DNA of 40,784 nucleotides, taken from positions 1 to 40,784 of the forward strand of contig NZ_RWIM01000194.1 in NCBI RefSeq assembly GCF_009764645.1, read 5' to 3'. The notes beneath the pieces were generated by a model. The model was not told where the DNA came from. It saw only the letters and a program-made list of their open reading frames with translations, and did not search any database. Source of the DNA: Pseudomonas sp. PB106. GTDB taxonomy: Bacteria > Pseudomonadota > Gammaproteobacteria > Pseudomonadales > Pseudomonadaceae. Position 1 is the stretch's first letter, and the number at the start of each line of letters is the position of its first letter. Below are positions 16,984-25,880 of this stretch, one piece after another. Both the position numbers and the translations under genes were made by a program.

Positions 16984-18063
16984 ATGACCCGTCTACTGCG
17001 CTACACCCTGCTGCTCGTTGTGCTCGCCATCATCGTGATCGGCGGGTTGATCTTCAGCCTCACTTGGCGCCCCGACGCCCGCGAAACCCTGGCAGTCAGC
17101 TGCAGCGGTAATCCGCCGACGCTGGTGCCCGGGCAGGCACTGAAAATCATGACCTGGAACGTGCAGTTCCTCGCCGGCAAGCGCTATGTGTTCTGGAATG
17201 ACCTGGCGCAGGGCGATGATGAAGCGCCGACGCAGGAAGACATGGCGTTCAGCCTCGACGAAGTGGCACGAGTGATTCGCGATGAGCAGCCTGACCTGGT
17301 GTTGTTGCAGGAACTGGATGACGGCGCCAAGGCCAGTGATTATCAGGATCAGCTCAAGCTGTTGCAGGAACGCGTCGCCGACCTGTATCCGTGCAGCGCC
17401 AGTGCATTCGACTGGAAAGCCGATTTTGTCCCGCAACCGCATATTTTCGGCAGCGTCGGTCGACAACTGGCGACCCTCAGCCGCTACCGCATCGAACATG
17501 CTGAACGCCTGCAATTGCCAGTGGCGCCGGGCAATTTCATCAGCCGTCAGTTTCGGCCCAAAGATGCGTTGCTGGCGACCAAACTGCCGCTCAGCGATGG
17601 CGGGCAACTGACCGTATTCAATACCCATCTGGAGCGCGCCAGCCAGCCGGATGGCACCCTGCAGGGGCAATTGAACGCAGTGACCAAGGTGCTCGACAAG
17701 TATGAAAGCCAAGGTCTGCCGTGGCTGATCGGTGGTGACTTCAATCTGCTGCCGCTGGGTCAATATCGTCGCCTGCCCGCCGAACAGCGCACGCCCTACT
17801 CCGCCGACAGCGAATTGCATCTGCTCTGGGACAAATACCCGATGATCCCCACGAACAACGAAGCCAGCGGCATCGACCGTGCGCAGTGGCTGACCCACTA
17901 CCCCAACGATCCCGGCCTCAATGGCCCGGATCGCACGGTCGATTACCTGTTCTACAGCCCGAAAATCAGACGCGTTGAAGCGATGGTGCGCCAGGACGAT
18001 ACCTTGCGCATTTCCGATCACTTGCCGGTGATTGCGCGGTTGCTGCTTCCCGCTGCCCCATGA
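16984..18063 (+). CDS. Endonuclease/exonuclease/phosphatase (EEP) family enzyme, membrane-anchored
   Basis: A 359-residue protein with one N-terminal membrane segment (YTLLLVVLAIIVIGGLIFSL, about 7-26) and then an EEP domain. The metal and catalytic blocks are in order: IMTWNVQF (Asn), LLQELDDG (Glu), FNTHLERAS (His), IGGDFNLLP (Asp, Asn), TVDYLFYSP (Asp) and ISDHLPV (Asp, His). The fold serves DNases, sphingomyelinases and inositol phosphatases. The anchor places the domain in the periplasm, so a phosphodiester or phospholipid-derived substrate is more likely than chromosomal DNA. ATG 16984 is chosen because an upstream in-frame ATG (16945) lacks a ribosome site. A REPIN follows. Confidence 0.85.
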   Translation: MTRLLRYTLLLVVLAIIVIGGLIFSLTWRPDARETLAVSCSGNPPTLVPGQALKIMTWNVQFLAGKRYVFWNDLAQGDDEAPTQEDMAFSLDEVARVIRDEQPDLVLLQELDDGAKASDYQDQLKLLQERVADLYPCSASAFDWKADFVPQPHIFGSVGRQLATLSRYRIEHAERLQLPVAPGNFISRQFRPKDALLATKLPLSDGGQLTVFNTHLERASQPDGTLQGQLNAVTKVLDKYESQGLPWLIGGDFNLLPLGQYRRLPAEQRTPYSADSELHLLWDKYPMIPTNNEASGIDRAQWLTHYPNDPGLNGPDRTVDYLFYSPKIRRVEAMVRQDDTLRISDHLPVIARLLLPAAP

Positions 18064-18089
18064 TCACCAATCTTCTGAATACCAGAGAT

Positions 18090-18186
18090 CCCTGTGGGAG
18101 CTGGCTTGCCAGCGATAGCGGTGGATCAGTCAACATTGATATCGACTGTGCCGACCTCATCGCTGGCAAGCCAGCTCCCACAGGGA
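18090..18186. repeat. REPIN (GAGCTGGCTTGCCAGC type)
   Basis: GTGGGAGCTGGCTTGCCAGC at about 18093 and its inverted copy ending at 18185 enclose about 40 bases. It sits between the convergent EEP gene and the ABC ATPase gene. Confidence 0.9.
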
Positions 18187-18204
18187 TTAGTGGTGGCCAT
18201 TGGA

Positions 18205-19041
18205 TCAATGCACTTCTTCCAGATCATCATGCAGCAGGCCGAAGATCTGCCGTTTCATGTCGATGAACGAGCGTTCCATCACCATATCGAGTGAGCGCGG
18301 GCGTTCGATCGGCACGTCGAGAATCTGTTTGATCCGCCCCGGTTTGGCGCCCATCACGTAGACCCGGTCACCGAGCAGAATGGCTTCGTCGATGTCATGG
18401 GTCACGAACAACACAGTCTTCTTAGTGTTGCCCCAGACCCGCAGCAACAACTGCTGCATCTGCAAGCGTGTCTGGCTGTCCAACGCGCCGAACGGTTCGT
18501 CCATCAGCAGAATTTGCGGGTCGTTGGCCAGCGCCCGGGCGATCGCCACTCGCTGCATCATCCCGCCCGACAACTGTTTGGCGTAGTTGTCGGCGAACCC
18601 GGCGAGGCCAACTTCGTTGACGTAGTAATCGACAATCTCCTTGCGCCGCGCCGCCGGCATGCCGCGACGCTTGAGGCCGAACTCGACGTTCTGTCGCACG
18701 GTGAGCCACGGGAACAGCGTGTAACTCTGAAAGACCATGCCGCGATCAGCGCCAGGGCCCTGCACTTGCTGGCCGCCGACGTAGATCTCGCCGGAGGTCG
18801 GCTCGGCCAGGCCAGCCGTCAGATACAACAGACTCGACTTGCCGCAACCCGATGGCCCGACCAGCACGGCAAACTGCTGATCCGGCACCTCGAATGAAAC
18901 CTCTTCCAGCGCAGTAAACGTACCGCCGTCAGGCTTCTTGTAACGCAGGCTGACTTTGTCCACCTGCAAGCGCGGCGCTGCTTGTGCGGGAGTCGCGACA
19001 GGTTCGATGAAACGATGATTGGCAGCAGTCACTGAGCCCAT
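18205..19041 (-). CDS. ABC transporter ATP-binding protein (NitT/TauT type)
   Basis: A 278-residue ABC ATPase: Walker A GPSGCGKSS, Q-loop MVFQSYTLFPW, signature LSGGMMQR, Walker B ILLMDEPFGALD and H-loop VTHDID. The QSYTLFPWLTV and LLRVWGNTKKTVLFVTHD segments resemble TauB, SsuB and NrtD. It energises import through the adjacent permease. The first 25 residues (to about Arg24) are extra and unconserved. It overlaps the permease gene by 13 bases, so it is the third gene of the operon SBP, permease, ATPase. Confidence 0.92.
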   Translation of the reverse strand: MGSVTAANHRFIEPVATPAQAAPRLQVDKVSLRYKKPDGGTFTALEEVSFEVPDQQFAVLVGPSGCGKSSLLYLTAGLAEPTSGEIYVGGQQVQGPGADRGMVFQSYTLFPWLTVRQNVEFGLKRRGMPAARRKEIVDYYVNEVGLAGFADNYAKQLSGGMMQRVAIARALANDPQILLMDEPFGALDSQTRLQMQQLLLRVWGNTKKTVLFVTHDIDEAILLGDRVYVMGAKPGRIKQILDVPIERPRSLDMVMERSFIDMKRQIFGLLHDDLEEVH

Positions 19042-19832
19042 GCGGCAACCCTCAGTCGAAGAAAACGGAACAGTTGATCGGTGACCAGACCGAGCAGGCC
19101 AATGATCGCGATGGCGAGGAAAATCACGTCGACCTGAAAACCGCGCATGGCTTTCAGGCTCAGGTAACCCAAACCACTGGAAGCCGCGACCAGTTCAGCC
19201 ACCACCAGATAGGTCCAGGCCCAGCCCATGGTCACGCGTAAGGTGTCGAGCACGCCCGGCACCGAGGCCGGCGCAATCACATGCAACACCGCATCACGGC
19301 GGCTAGAACCCAAGGTGTAAGAGGCGTTGATCAAATCCTTGGAAATGCCCTTCGACACGTCGGCGATCATCACAAGTTGCTGGAAGAACACACCGAAGAT
19401 AATCACCGACACACGCTGCTCCAGACCGATGCCGATCCACAAGATGAACAGCGGCACGAACGAGGTCACCGGCAGATAACGAATGAAGTTCACCAGTGGT
19501 TCAAGGAATGCCTGGACGATGCGGAAGCTGCCCATCAGCAACCCCAACGGCACCGCCACCAGCGACGACACAATGAAACCGACCATCACCACTTCGACAC
19601 TGGCCCAGACATGCGTGCCGAGGGTGCCGTCGCGGCTCAGGCGCACGGCGGCTTCAAGCACCGCGCCGGGTGTTGGCAGAAACATGCCCGGGACGATGCC
19701 GCCATAGGAAAGCCCGGCCCACAGGCCGACCAACAACACCCAGGCCAGCGCGCTGGCACTCCACACCACTGGCACCGGCAACGCGGTTTTCGGCGTGAGG
19801 CTGCGGCTCAGCCACGAATTGCGCTTGAACAT
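19029..19832 (-). CDS. ABC transporter permease (NitT/TauT type)
   Basis: A 267-residue inner-membrane permease with about six hydrophobic segments and the binding-protein-dependent (BPD) transport motif in EASYTLG-like form: INASYTLGSSRRDAVLHVIAPASVPGVLD at about 170-198, the loop that contacts the ATPase. The family is that of TauC/SsuC. ATG 19832 has a perfect AGGAGG six bases upstream. The gene begins ten bases after the binding-protein stop codon. Substrate is set by the binding protein and is not known. Confidence 0.92.
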   Translation of the reverse strand: MFKRNSWLSRSLTPKTALPVPVVWSASALAWVLLVGLWAGLSYGGIVPGMFLPTPGAVLEAAVRLSRDGTLGTHVWASVEVVMVGFIVSSLVAVPLGLLMGSFRIVQAFLEPLVNFIRYLPVTSFVPLFILWIGIGLEQRVSVIIFGVFFQQLVMIADVSKGISKDLINASYTLGSSRRDAVLHVIAPASVPGVLDTLRVTMGWAWTYLVVAELVAASSGLGYLSLKAMRGFQVDVIFLAIAIIGLLGLVTDQLFRFLRLRVAAWAQ

Positions 19833-19842
19833 TGCAGACCTC

Positions 19843-20829
19843 CTAGAGCGGGCTGACGAAACGGTTGTCGACCAGATCGTCGTTGCTGACGTTGTACGGT
19901 TTGCCCTGCAATTCGCTGGCGGTTTCGTTGGCCAGTTTGATCAGCGGCGCGCTGTCGCCCGGTTTGCCCGGCGAGCCCAAAAGTTTCTCGCTCATCGCCT
20001 GATCGTAGAAACGCACGCCTTGCGCGGCGGCGGCCAGTTCCTTCGGATCGGACAAGTAACCGCCGACGCCTTTGGCCATGATTTTGTAGGCATCTTCCGG
20101 GTGATCCTTGGTGTATTGCACGGCTTTGTACAGACCGGCGACCAGTGCCTTGACGTCTTCCGGTTGTTTCTCGATGACGCTGCAATTGAGCGCGACTACG
20201 TCGACGATCACGCCGGGAGTGCTGCTGCTGTCGATCAACACTTTGCCCTGCTGCTTGTCGCGCACCATCGACAGGTGCGGTTCCCAGGTCACGGCGGCGG
20301 GCACGCGACCGGCGATGAACGCGGTGGCGGCATCGTCAGCGGTCATGTTCTGCACGGTGATGTCGCTCATGCTCATGCCGTTCTTTTTCAGCAGGTACGA
20401 GAGCCAGAACTGTGAGGTTGAACCCTCGTTGACCGCCACGGATTTGCCCTTGAGTTCTTGCAGGCTCTTGACGTCCTTGCCGACCAGCACGCCATCGCCG
20501 CCGTGGCTGTCATCCAGCGCCGCGACTGCTTTGAAGCAGAACTGCGGGCGATACTTGAGCACCTCATCGATGGTCGACGCCGAGCCGGACAATTGCCCGG
20601 AGGCCTGCGCGGCCATGTACATCGACGCCTCTTCGACCACTGGCAATTCGACGGTCAGGCCGTTTTCCTTGAAGTAGCCCAGGTCCTGAGCCAGATAGAG
20701 GGTGCCGTAGCCGACCCACGTGGTATGGCCGATGGACAAGGTGCCAGCCTGGGCGCTGGTCGCGACCGTGGCGGCCAGAGCGGTGATTGCCAGAGGATGA
20801 GTGAGACGGAGACACAAGGACTTGATCAT
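19843..20829 (-). CDS. ABC transporter substrate-binding protein (NitT/TauT type)
   Basis: A 328-residue periplasmic protein with a Sec signal peptide (LAITALAATVATSAQA, cut near residue 28) and the NMT1/TauA-like fold: LSIGHTTWVGYGTLYLAQDLGYF at the mature N-terminus, then SASTIDEVL, LKGKSVAVNEGS, and AVTWEPHLS. Family members bind taurine, alkanesulfonates, nitrate or thiamine precursors. The WVGYG and EGSTSQF sites are in ligand-contact positions but do not identify the ligand. ATG 20829 has GGGAG six bases upstream. First gene of the importer operon; a 502-base non-coding stretch separates it from the aldehyde dehydrogenase gene upstream. Confidence 0.9.
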   Translation of the reverse strand: MIKSLCLRLTHPLAITALAATVATSAQAGTLSIGHTTWVGYGTLYLAQDLGYFKENGLTVELPVVEEASMYMAAQASGQLSGSASTIDEVLKYRPQFCFKAVAALDDSHGGDGVLVGKDVKSLQELKGKSVAVNEGSTSQFWLSYLLKKNGMSMSDITVQNMTADDAATAFIAGRVPAAVTWEPHLSMVRDKQQGKVLIDSSSTPGVIVDVVALNCSVIEKQPEDVKALVAGLYKAVQYTKDHPEDAYKIMAKGVGGYLSDPKELAAAAQGVRFYDQAMSEKLLGSPGKPGDSAPLIKLANETASELQGKPYNVSNDDLVDNRFVSPL

Positions 20830-21105
20830 GGAGCACTCCCGACGCTGTTGATTTAGTTTTGTCATGGGCAGTACGGTCGCCGGCCGTTGTGCAGTTGCTG
20901 CCGTTGGTCTCTCGCGGACGCTTGGGCGGACAACATTCGGCTGGCGGGCAAGATCGATGGTGGCCCATGTGCGCGGTGAGGAAAATCAGGAAATTGTTGG
21001 CTGCAAATGATGAAAAAACTGGCTAGTGCGCACTGCCAAGGGGCGGGGTTGGCGGGGATGCTCGACGAGGGTGCAGATCGGCGATTTTCGGTGGATGGGC
21101 GAATG

Positions 21106-21134
21106 TCATCGCTGGCAAGCCAGCTCCCACAGGA
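21106..21134 (-). repeat. Single REP unit (GAGCTGGCTTGCCAGC type)
   Basis: ATCGCTGGCAAGCCAGCTCC is one unpaired unit of the same type as the REPINs at 6568 and 18090. Confidence 0.85.
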
Positions 21135-21173
21135 ATCTCAGTGGTACCCCGGTTTTTGTGAACACCGCTGAAA

Positions 21174-21267
21174 ACTGTAGGAGTGAGCCTGCTCGCGATG
21201 GCGGTGTGTCAGACACGGATGTATTAACTGACAGACAGCTATCGCGAGCAGGCTCACTCCTACAGGG
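21174..21267. repeat. REPIN (GAGCCTGCTCGCGA type)
   Basis: GTGAGCCTGCTCGCGATGGC near 21183 and an inverted copy ending near 21265 enclose about 40 bases. It is the same type as at 9964. Confidence 0.9.
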
Positions 21268-21291
21268 GATCTTCGGTGTGACATAGATCCA

Positions 21292-21320
21292 GTGTGGGAG
21301 CGAGCTTGCTCGCGAAGGGC
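21292..21320 (+). repeat. Single REP unit (GAGCGAGCTTGCTCGCGA type)
   Basis: GTGGGAGCGAGCTTGCTCGC is an unpaired unit of a third sub-type, 12 bases from the end of the aldehyde dehydrogenase gene. Confidence 0.85.
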
Positions 21321-21331
21321 GCGACTCGGTG

Positions 21332-22822
21332 TCAGCGCAACTGAAACCAGGTGGTTTTCAGTTGAGTGTATTTGTCGAACGAATGCAGTGACAGATCGCG
21401 GCCAAACCCCGATTGCTTGCCGCCGCCAAACGGCACCGTCACATCCAGCGCGTCAACGGTATTCACCGACACCGTACCCGCCCGAAGCTGCCGCGCCACG
21501 CGGTGCGCGCGGTTGAGGTCATCGGTCCACAGCGAGGCCGCCAGTCCGTAGACGCTGTCATTGGCCAGCCGCAGCGCCTCTTCCTCGCTGTCGAACGGCA
21601 CCACCGCCAACACCGGGCCAAATACCTCTTCGCGAAACAGCGGCATCTCGGCTGTCACACCGGTAAAAATCGTCGGCTCAATAAAATTATCCGACCCATT
21701 AATTCGCCGCTGCTGCCCGCCACAAATCCGCGTCGCACCCGACTGCTCGGCACTGCGAATAAAACGCATGATGCTCGCCGTCTGCTGGCTATCAACAATC
21801 GCCCCGGCGCTGCTCTGCGGATCCAGCGGATCGCCCGGCAACCAGCGTTCAGCCTGCGCCTTCAGCCGTTCGACAAACTCATCATGAATCGAACGCTCCA
21901 CCAGTAACCGCGAGTTGGCCGAGCAAACTTCGCCCTGATTGAAGAAGATCCCGAACGCGGCTTTTTCGGCCGCTAGATCGAGATCCTGACAGTCGGCGAA
22001 CACCAGATTGGCGCTCTTGCCGCCGCACTCCAGCCACACCTGCTTGAGGTTCGACTGCGCGGAATACTCCATGAAATATTTGCCAACCTGAGTCGAGCCG
22101 GTGAACACCAGACAATCGACATCCGCATGCAAACCCAACGCCTTGCCGGTCTGTTCGCCAAGCCCCGGCAATACGTTCAGCACACCCGGCGGCAGCCCTG
22201 CCTCCAGCGCCAGCTCGGCCAGACGCAACGCCGAAAACGGTGACTGCTCGGCGGGTTTGAGGATCACTGAGTTGCCTGCCGCCAACGCTGGCGCAAGTTT
22301 CCACGCAGCCATGTCCAACGGGAAATTCCACGGCACTACTGCCGCAACCACACCGAGCGCTTCACGGGTAATCGTCGCCAGTACATTCGGCGCACTCGGC
22401 GCGACTTGATCGTAGAGCTTGTCGATCGCTTCGGCGTACCAACGGAACACGCCGGCAGCGCCGGGCACGTCGATGTTGTAGGCGTCCATCACCGGTTTGC
22501 CCATGTTCAGCGAATCAAGCAAGGCCAGTTCTTCACGATGGGTCATCAACAGATCGGCCAGACGCAGCAGCACTTGCTTGCGCTCGGCAGGTGCGCGTTG
22601 CGACCAGATGCCAGCCTCGAATACCTGCCGCGCATTACGCACGGCGCCGTCGACATCCGCCTCGCCACACGCGGCGACGTTGGCCAGACATTGCCCGGTC
22701 GCCGGGTTGATCGCGGCGAAGGTCTGCCCCGATTGCGCGGCGCAATGCTTGCCGTCGATCACGGCTTGATCGGGAAACTTCAATGCAACGGCGCGGCGCT
22801 GCCACTCTGCAAGCTCGAACAC
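21332..22822 (-). CDS. NAD(P)-dependent aldehyde dehydrogenase
   Basis: A 496-residue aldehyde dehydrogenase. Visible landmarks are VVPWNFPLDMAAWKLAPAL (catalytic Asn region), FTGSTQVGKYF (cofactor loop), VWLECGGKSANLVF (general-base Glu), FFNQGEVCSANSRLLVE (nucleophile Cys in EVC) and EEVFGPVLAVVPF. The overall pattern is like PuuC (gamma-glutamyl-aminobutyraldehyde dehydrogenase) and related broad enzymes. GTG 22822 is the chosen start, with AGGAG eight bases upstream; a much longer frame to 23002 runs through the divergent promoter region. It converts an aldehyde to its acid, probably as part of the catabolic route for the ligand of the adjacent importer, under the divergent LysR protein. 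Confidence 0.92.
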   Translation of the reverse strand: MFELAEWQRRAVALKFPDQAVIDGKHCAAQSGQTFAAINPATGQCLANVAACGEADVDGAVRNARQVFEAGIWSQRAPAERKQVLLRLADLLMTHREELALLDSLNMGKPVMDAYNIDVPGAAGVFRWYAEAIDKLYDQVAPSAPNVLATITREALGVVAAVVPWNFPLDMAAWKLAPALAAGNSVILKPAEQSPFSALRLAELALEAGLPPGVLNVLPGLGEQTGKALGLHADVDCLVFTGSTQVGKYFMEYSAQSNLKQVWLECGGKSANLVFADCQDLDLAAEKAAFGIFFNQGEVCSANSRLLVERSIHDEFVERLKAQAERWLPGDPLDPQSSAGAIVDSQQTASIMRFIRSAEQSGATRICGGQQRRINGSDNFIEPTIFTGVTAEMPLFREEVFGPVLAVVPFDSEEEALRLANDSVYGLAASLWTDDLNRAHRVARQLRAGTVSVNTVDALDVTVPFGGGKQSGFGRDLSLHSFDKYTQLKTTWFQLR

Positions 22823-23043
22823 GACGGATGCTCCTGAGACGTTATTGTGAATCGATGGTCGCTCAGGCCCGCGCGGGCTAAAAATAGTAAAAATATCTTC
22901 GCAGGCAATAAAAACACTGGGCAACGACTTCCCCCAAACGCTGCGCAGGTGACTATGGTTGAAAGATAAAAACATCGTCGCGCAACGGACGTGGCGGCGC
23001 ACAAATTGCTTTGAAGTCGAGTCCGCTCGTCCTGAGGTTTGCC

Positions 23044-23958
23044 GTGGCCGCCTACAATTTGCGTCAGTTGAAATACTTCATCACCACCGTCGAATGCGGC
23101 AGCGTTGCCGAAGCCTCGCGCAAGCTGTACATCGCGCAACCGGCGATCTCCACCGCGATCAAAGGCCTGGAAGACAGCTTCGGCGTGCAACTGCTGATCC
23201 GTCACCACGCCCAAGGTGTGTCGCTGACCCCAAGCGGTGCGCGGTTTTTTCGCAAGGCTCAAGAACTGCTGCGCATGGCCAAGGAGTTCGAACAGAACGC
23301 CCTCGCCGACAACGACGTGGTTTCAGGCCAGATCGATATCGGCTGCTTCGAAACGGTTGCGCCGTTGTATTTGCCGCAGTTGATTGCCGGGTTCTCGGCG
23401 TTGTATCCGGGAGTGAAAATCCGCATACGCGATGGTGAACAGCAAGAGCTTGTGCAAGGCCTGACCGCCGGTGCGTTTGATCTGGCCATCCTCTACGAAC
23501 ACGACCTCGATGCGACTATTCAGACCGAGCCGTTGATGCCGGCGCAACGGCCCTACGCGCTGCTGCCCGCCGACCACCGCTTCGCCGAATACAAGCAGGT
23601 TTCGCTGAGGGATTTATGCTTGGAACCGATGATTTTGCTGGACGTACAACCGAGTCGAACCTACTTCGTCAGCCTGTTTGAAGAGTTGGGCCTGACCCCG
23701 CGCATCGAATTCAGCTCGCCGTCAATCGAGATGGTGCGCGGGATGGTCGGTCAGGGGTTTGGTTTTTCGATTCTGGTGACCAAACCTCACTCGGAATGCA
23801 CCTACGATGGCAAGAAAGTGGTGTGCGTGGACATCGTCGAGGACGTCACTGGTTCAGGCCTGGTGGCGGCGTGGCTCAAGCGCGGGCAGTTGACCAAACC
23901 GGCGCAGTTGTTTGCCGATTATTGCCGCGAACACCTGACGGCTAAAGCCGCGGGCTGA
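23044..23958 (+). CDS. LysR-family transcriptional regulator
   Basis: A 304-residue LysR regulator. The N-terminal winged helix (NLRQLKYFITTVECGSVAEA, then LYIAQPAISTAIKGLE) covers residues 4-62, and a periplasmic-binding-fold effector domain covers about 92-295. GTG 23044 has GAGG six bases upstream and puts the helix-turn-helix at the usual place; a TTG at 23011 would add 11 residues. It is divergent from the aldehyde dehydrogenase gene across 221 bases and is the likely regulator of that gene. The inducer is unknown. Confidence 0.92.
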   Translation: MAAYNLRQLKYFITTVECGSVAEASRKLYIAQPAISTAIKGLEDSFGVQLLIRHHAQGVSLTPSGARFFRKAQELLRMAKEFEQNALADNDVVSGQIDIGCFETVAPLYLPQLIAGFSALYPGVKIRIRDGEQQELVQGLTAGAFDLAILYEHDLDATIQTEPLMPAQRPYALLPADHRFAEYKQVSLRDLCLEPMILLDVQPSRTYFVSLFEELGLTPRIEFSSPSIEMVRGMVGQGFGFSILVTKPHSECTYDGKKVVCVDIVEDVTGSGLVAAWLKRGQLTKPAQLFADYCREHLTAKAAG

Positions 23959-23979
23959 TGCCCCAAGCCCGCGCAGACT

Positions 23980-24435
23980 TCAACTGCGGCGCTTGACTAC
24001 TCGACGGTGGCAATCCGCCGGGCCCAGCACCTTACCCGCCCGGGAACGCACAGCAATGGTCTCGACCGGCTCCGCGTGATCATTGTCCAGAAGCACTGAA
24101 TAGCTCTCGCCCTTGCTGAACAAGTAACGCTCACCCCACTGACGCATGCTGATCACGATGGGAAACACCGCACGCCCCATCTCGGTCAGCACGTATTCCT
24201 TGTACGCCGAGCCGTCGGACGCTGGCTGGATGTCGAATACACCCAGCTCGACCAGCCTCTTGAGTTTCACCGTGAGGATGTTCTTCGCCAGGCCCAGACG
24301 CTTCTGGAATTCACTGAAGCGACGCACATCATCAAACGCGTCACGGATGATCATTAACACCCAGCGATCGCCGATAGCCTCAAGCGTGCGGGCCACAGGA
24401 CATTCGCTTTGTGCCAGTAGCTGCTGTCTGGCCAT
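23980..24435 (-). CDS. HxlR-family transcriptional regulator
   Basis: A 151-residue winged-helix regulator. The HxlR pattern is clear: SECPVARTLEAIGDRWVLMIIRDA with Cys12, RRFSEFQKRLGLAKNILTVKLKRL as recognition region, and YVLTEMGRAVFPI. In relatives such as YodB, HypR and QorR an N-terminal Cys senses quinones, disulfide stress or oxidants, so Cys12 may be a sensor. ATG 24435 has GGAG four bases upstream. It is divergent from the MFS gene at 24582 across 146 bases that carry repeated AACYAGTT boxes. HxlR-MFS pairs commonly form repressor-exporter units. Whether it also governs the cluster downstream is inference. Confidence 0.9.
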   Translation of the reverse strand: MARQQLLAQSECPVARTLEAIGDRWVLMIIRDAFDDVRRFSEFQKRLGLAKNILTVKLKRLVELGVFDIQPASDGSAYKEYVLTEMGRAVFPIVISMRQWGERYLFSKGESYSVLLDNDHAEPVETIAVRSRAGKVLGPADCHRRVVKRRS

Positions 24436-24500
24436 GTTTCTCCAATTTGAGGGAAGTGCGTTGGAAAAGAGTTCTAACGTCAGACGAAAATATTTTTAAA

Positions 24501-24566
24501 AACTAGTTGTAGATTAAAACCAGTTTTGCTAAAAATCAACGCATCGGTTTCGTTTAGAAACCAGTT
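24501..24566. promoter_or_regulatory. Candidate HxlR operator region with repeated boxes
   Basis: The box AAC(T/C)AGTT occurs three times on the plus strand in this 66-base stretch (24501, 24518 and 24559), with the first two 17 bases apart. A perfect inverted repeat, GGTTTC-N5-GAAACC, spans 24546-24562 and overlaps the third box. The place between the divergent HxlR and MFS starts is as expected for an operator. AT-rich flanks (TATTTTTAAA) would suit promoters in both directions. Confidence 0.45.
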
Positions 24567-24581
24567 ATTCCCAAGGATGGA

Positions 24582-25847
24582 ATGATGTCGCTGAACCCTC
24601 AACAGCCTTCGAAGATGGACGTCGAAGCCGAAAATACGGGCGCCGGAGCCGCCGCTTGCGCGTCTTTACAGAGACCAGGCCGTGCCGGTTTAAGTCGTTA
24701 CCAGACATTTCTCTTCGCCATTACCTGCGCCATGGCCGTGGCCAATGTCTACTTCGCTCAACCGTTGCTGGAGTCGATGGCTGCCAGCCTTTCAGTCGCT
24801 CCGAGCACGATTGGTATCGTGGTCACAGCGACACAGGCTGGTTACGCAGTTGGTCTGCTGTTTATCGTGCCGCTGGGCGACTTGCTCAACAGAAAAGGCC
24901 TGATCCTCACGCAGATGTTGCTGAGTACCGTGGCGCTGTGCGCGGTCGGGCTGGCTCAGGACTGGGGCATGCTGCTCGGCGCGATGGTGCTGGTCGGTTT
25001 GATGGCGGTTGTGGTGCAAGTGGTGGTCGCCTACACCGCGACCCTCGCCAGCCCGGATCAGCGTGGCAAAGCCATCGGCACCGTGACCAGCGGTGTGGTG
25101 CTGGGCATTCTGCTCGCGCGCTTCGTTTCTGGCGCAGTCGCTGATCTTGCGGGCTGGCGCGGCGTTTACTTCGTGTCGGCGGCCTTGATGGTCGGCATGG
25201 CGCTGGTGCTGTATCGAACCATGCCGGCCTCGACCACGCCGCCCACCAAAGGCAGCTACTGGCGCCTGCTCGGCTCGGTGTTCCAGTTATATCTCAGCGA
25301 ACCCACGTTGCGCGTCCGCGGCACGTTTGCTCTGCTGATCTTCGCCGCCTTCAGCGTGTTGTGGACCGCCATGGTCTTGCCACTGAGCGCGCCGCCATTG
25401 TCACTTTCACACACGCAGATCGGTCTGTTCGGTCTGGCCGGCGTGGCGGGTGCGCTGGCGGCGGCACGCGCCGGACGTCTGGCCGACCAGGGTCTGGGCA
25501 ATCGCACCACTGGCATTGCCCTGGCCCTATTGACCCTGTCCTGGTTGCCGACTGCATTTGTTGAAAGCTCGTTGCTCGCCATGGTGGTCGGTGTGGTGCT
25601 GCTGGACTTCGCGGTGCAAGCGGTACACGTGACCAACCAGAGCCTGATTTTTGCCGCACGGCCCGATGCGCAAAGCCGTCTGGTGGGCGCCTATATGTGT
25701 TTCTACTCGGTGGGCAGTGGCGCCGGTGCAATTGCAGCCACTTACACCTATGCGCATTGGGGCTGGGTGGCTGTTTGTATATTAGGTGCAACTTTCAGCG
25801 GCATTGCGTTGCTCTACTGGATGTACCTCGAGCTGACCTCTCGATAA
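24582..25847 (+). CDS. MFS transporter (probable efflux)
   Basis: A 421-residue major-facilitator protein with twelve predicted membrane segments after a 35-residue cytoplasmic N-terminus. The loop after helix 2 reads PLGDLLNRKGLILTQ, close to the MFS signature G-x3-D-R-x-G-R/K-R, and later GRLADQGLGNR is the second-half counterpart. The type resembles YgaY/drug-H+ antiporters, so export of a small molecule is more likely than uptake. Two adjacent ATGs (24582, 24585) are possible; AAGGA lies just before. The ferredoxin gene follows after 94 bases on the same strand, so it may be the first gene of the cluster or only a neighbour controlled by HxlR. Confidence 0.88.
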   Translation: MMSLNPQQPSKMDVEAENTGAGAAACASLQRPGRAGLSRYQTFLFAITCAMAVANVYFAQPLLESMAASLSVAPSTIGIVVTATQAGYAVGLLFIVPLGDLLNRKGLILTQMLLSTVALCAVGLAQDWGMLLGAMVLVGLMAVVVQVVVAYTATLASPDQRGKAIGTVTSGVVLGILLARFVSGAVADLAGWRGVYFVSAALMVGMALVLYRTMPASTTPPTKGSYWRLLGSVFQLYLSEPTLRVRGTFALLIFAAFSVLWTAMVLPLSAPPLSLSHTQIGLFGLAGVAGALAAARAGRLADQGLGNRTTGIALALLTLSWLPTAFVESSLLAMVVGVVLLDFAVQAVHVTNQSLIFAARPDAQSRLVGAYMCFYSVGSGAGAIAATYTYAHWGWVAVCILGATFSGIALLYWMYLELTSR

Positions 25848-25880
25848 CTTTTCCATCGCGACAAGTAACGTTCATAGCCG

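Larger units (their letters stand above)
20830..21331. other. Non-coding region with three REP elements
   Basis: This 502-base gap between two minus-strand genes holds no credible gene. Its left part (20830-21100) should carry the importer promoter, although no clear -35/-10 pair stands out. The right part is filled by a single REP, a REPIN and another single REP of a third type. Confidence 0.8.

Noticed and set aside
21026..21286. A short plus-strand open frame before the aldehyde dehydrogenase gene
   Set aside because: It is built largely from REP sequence; translations of REPs often look like repeated GSLLQ-type peptides.
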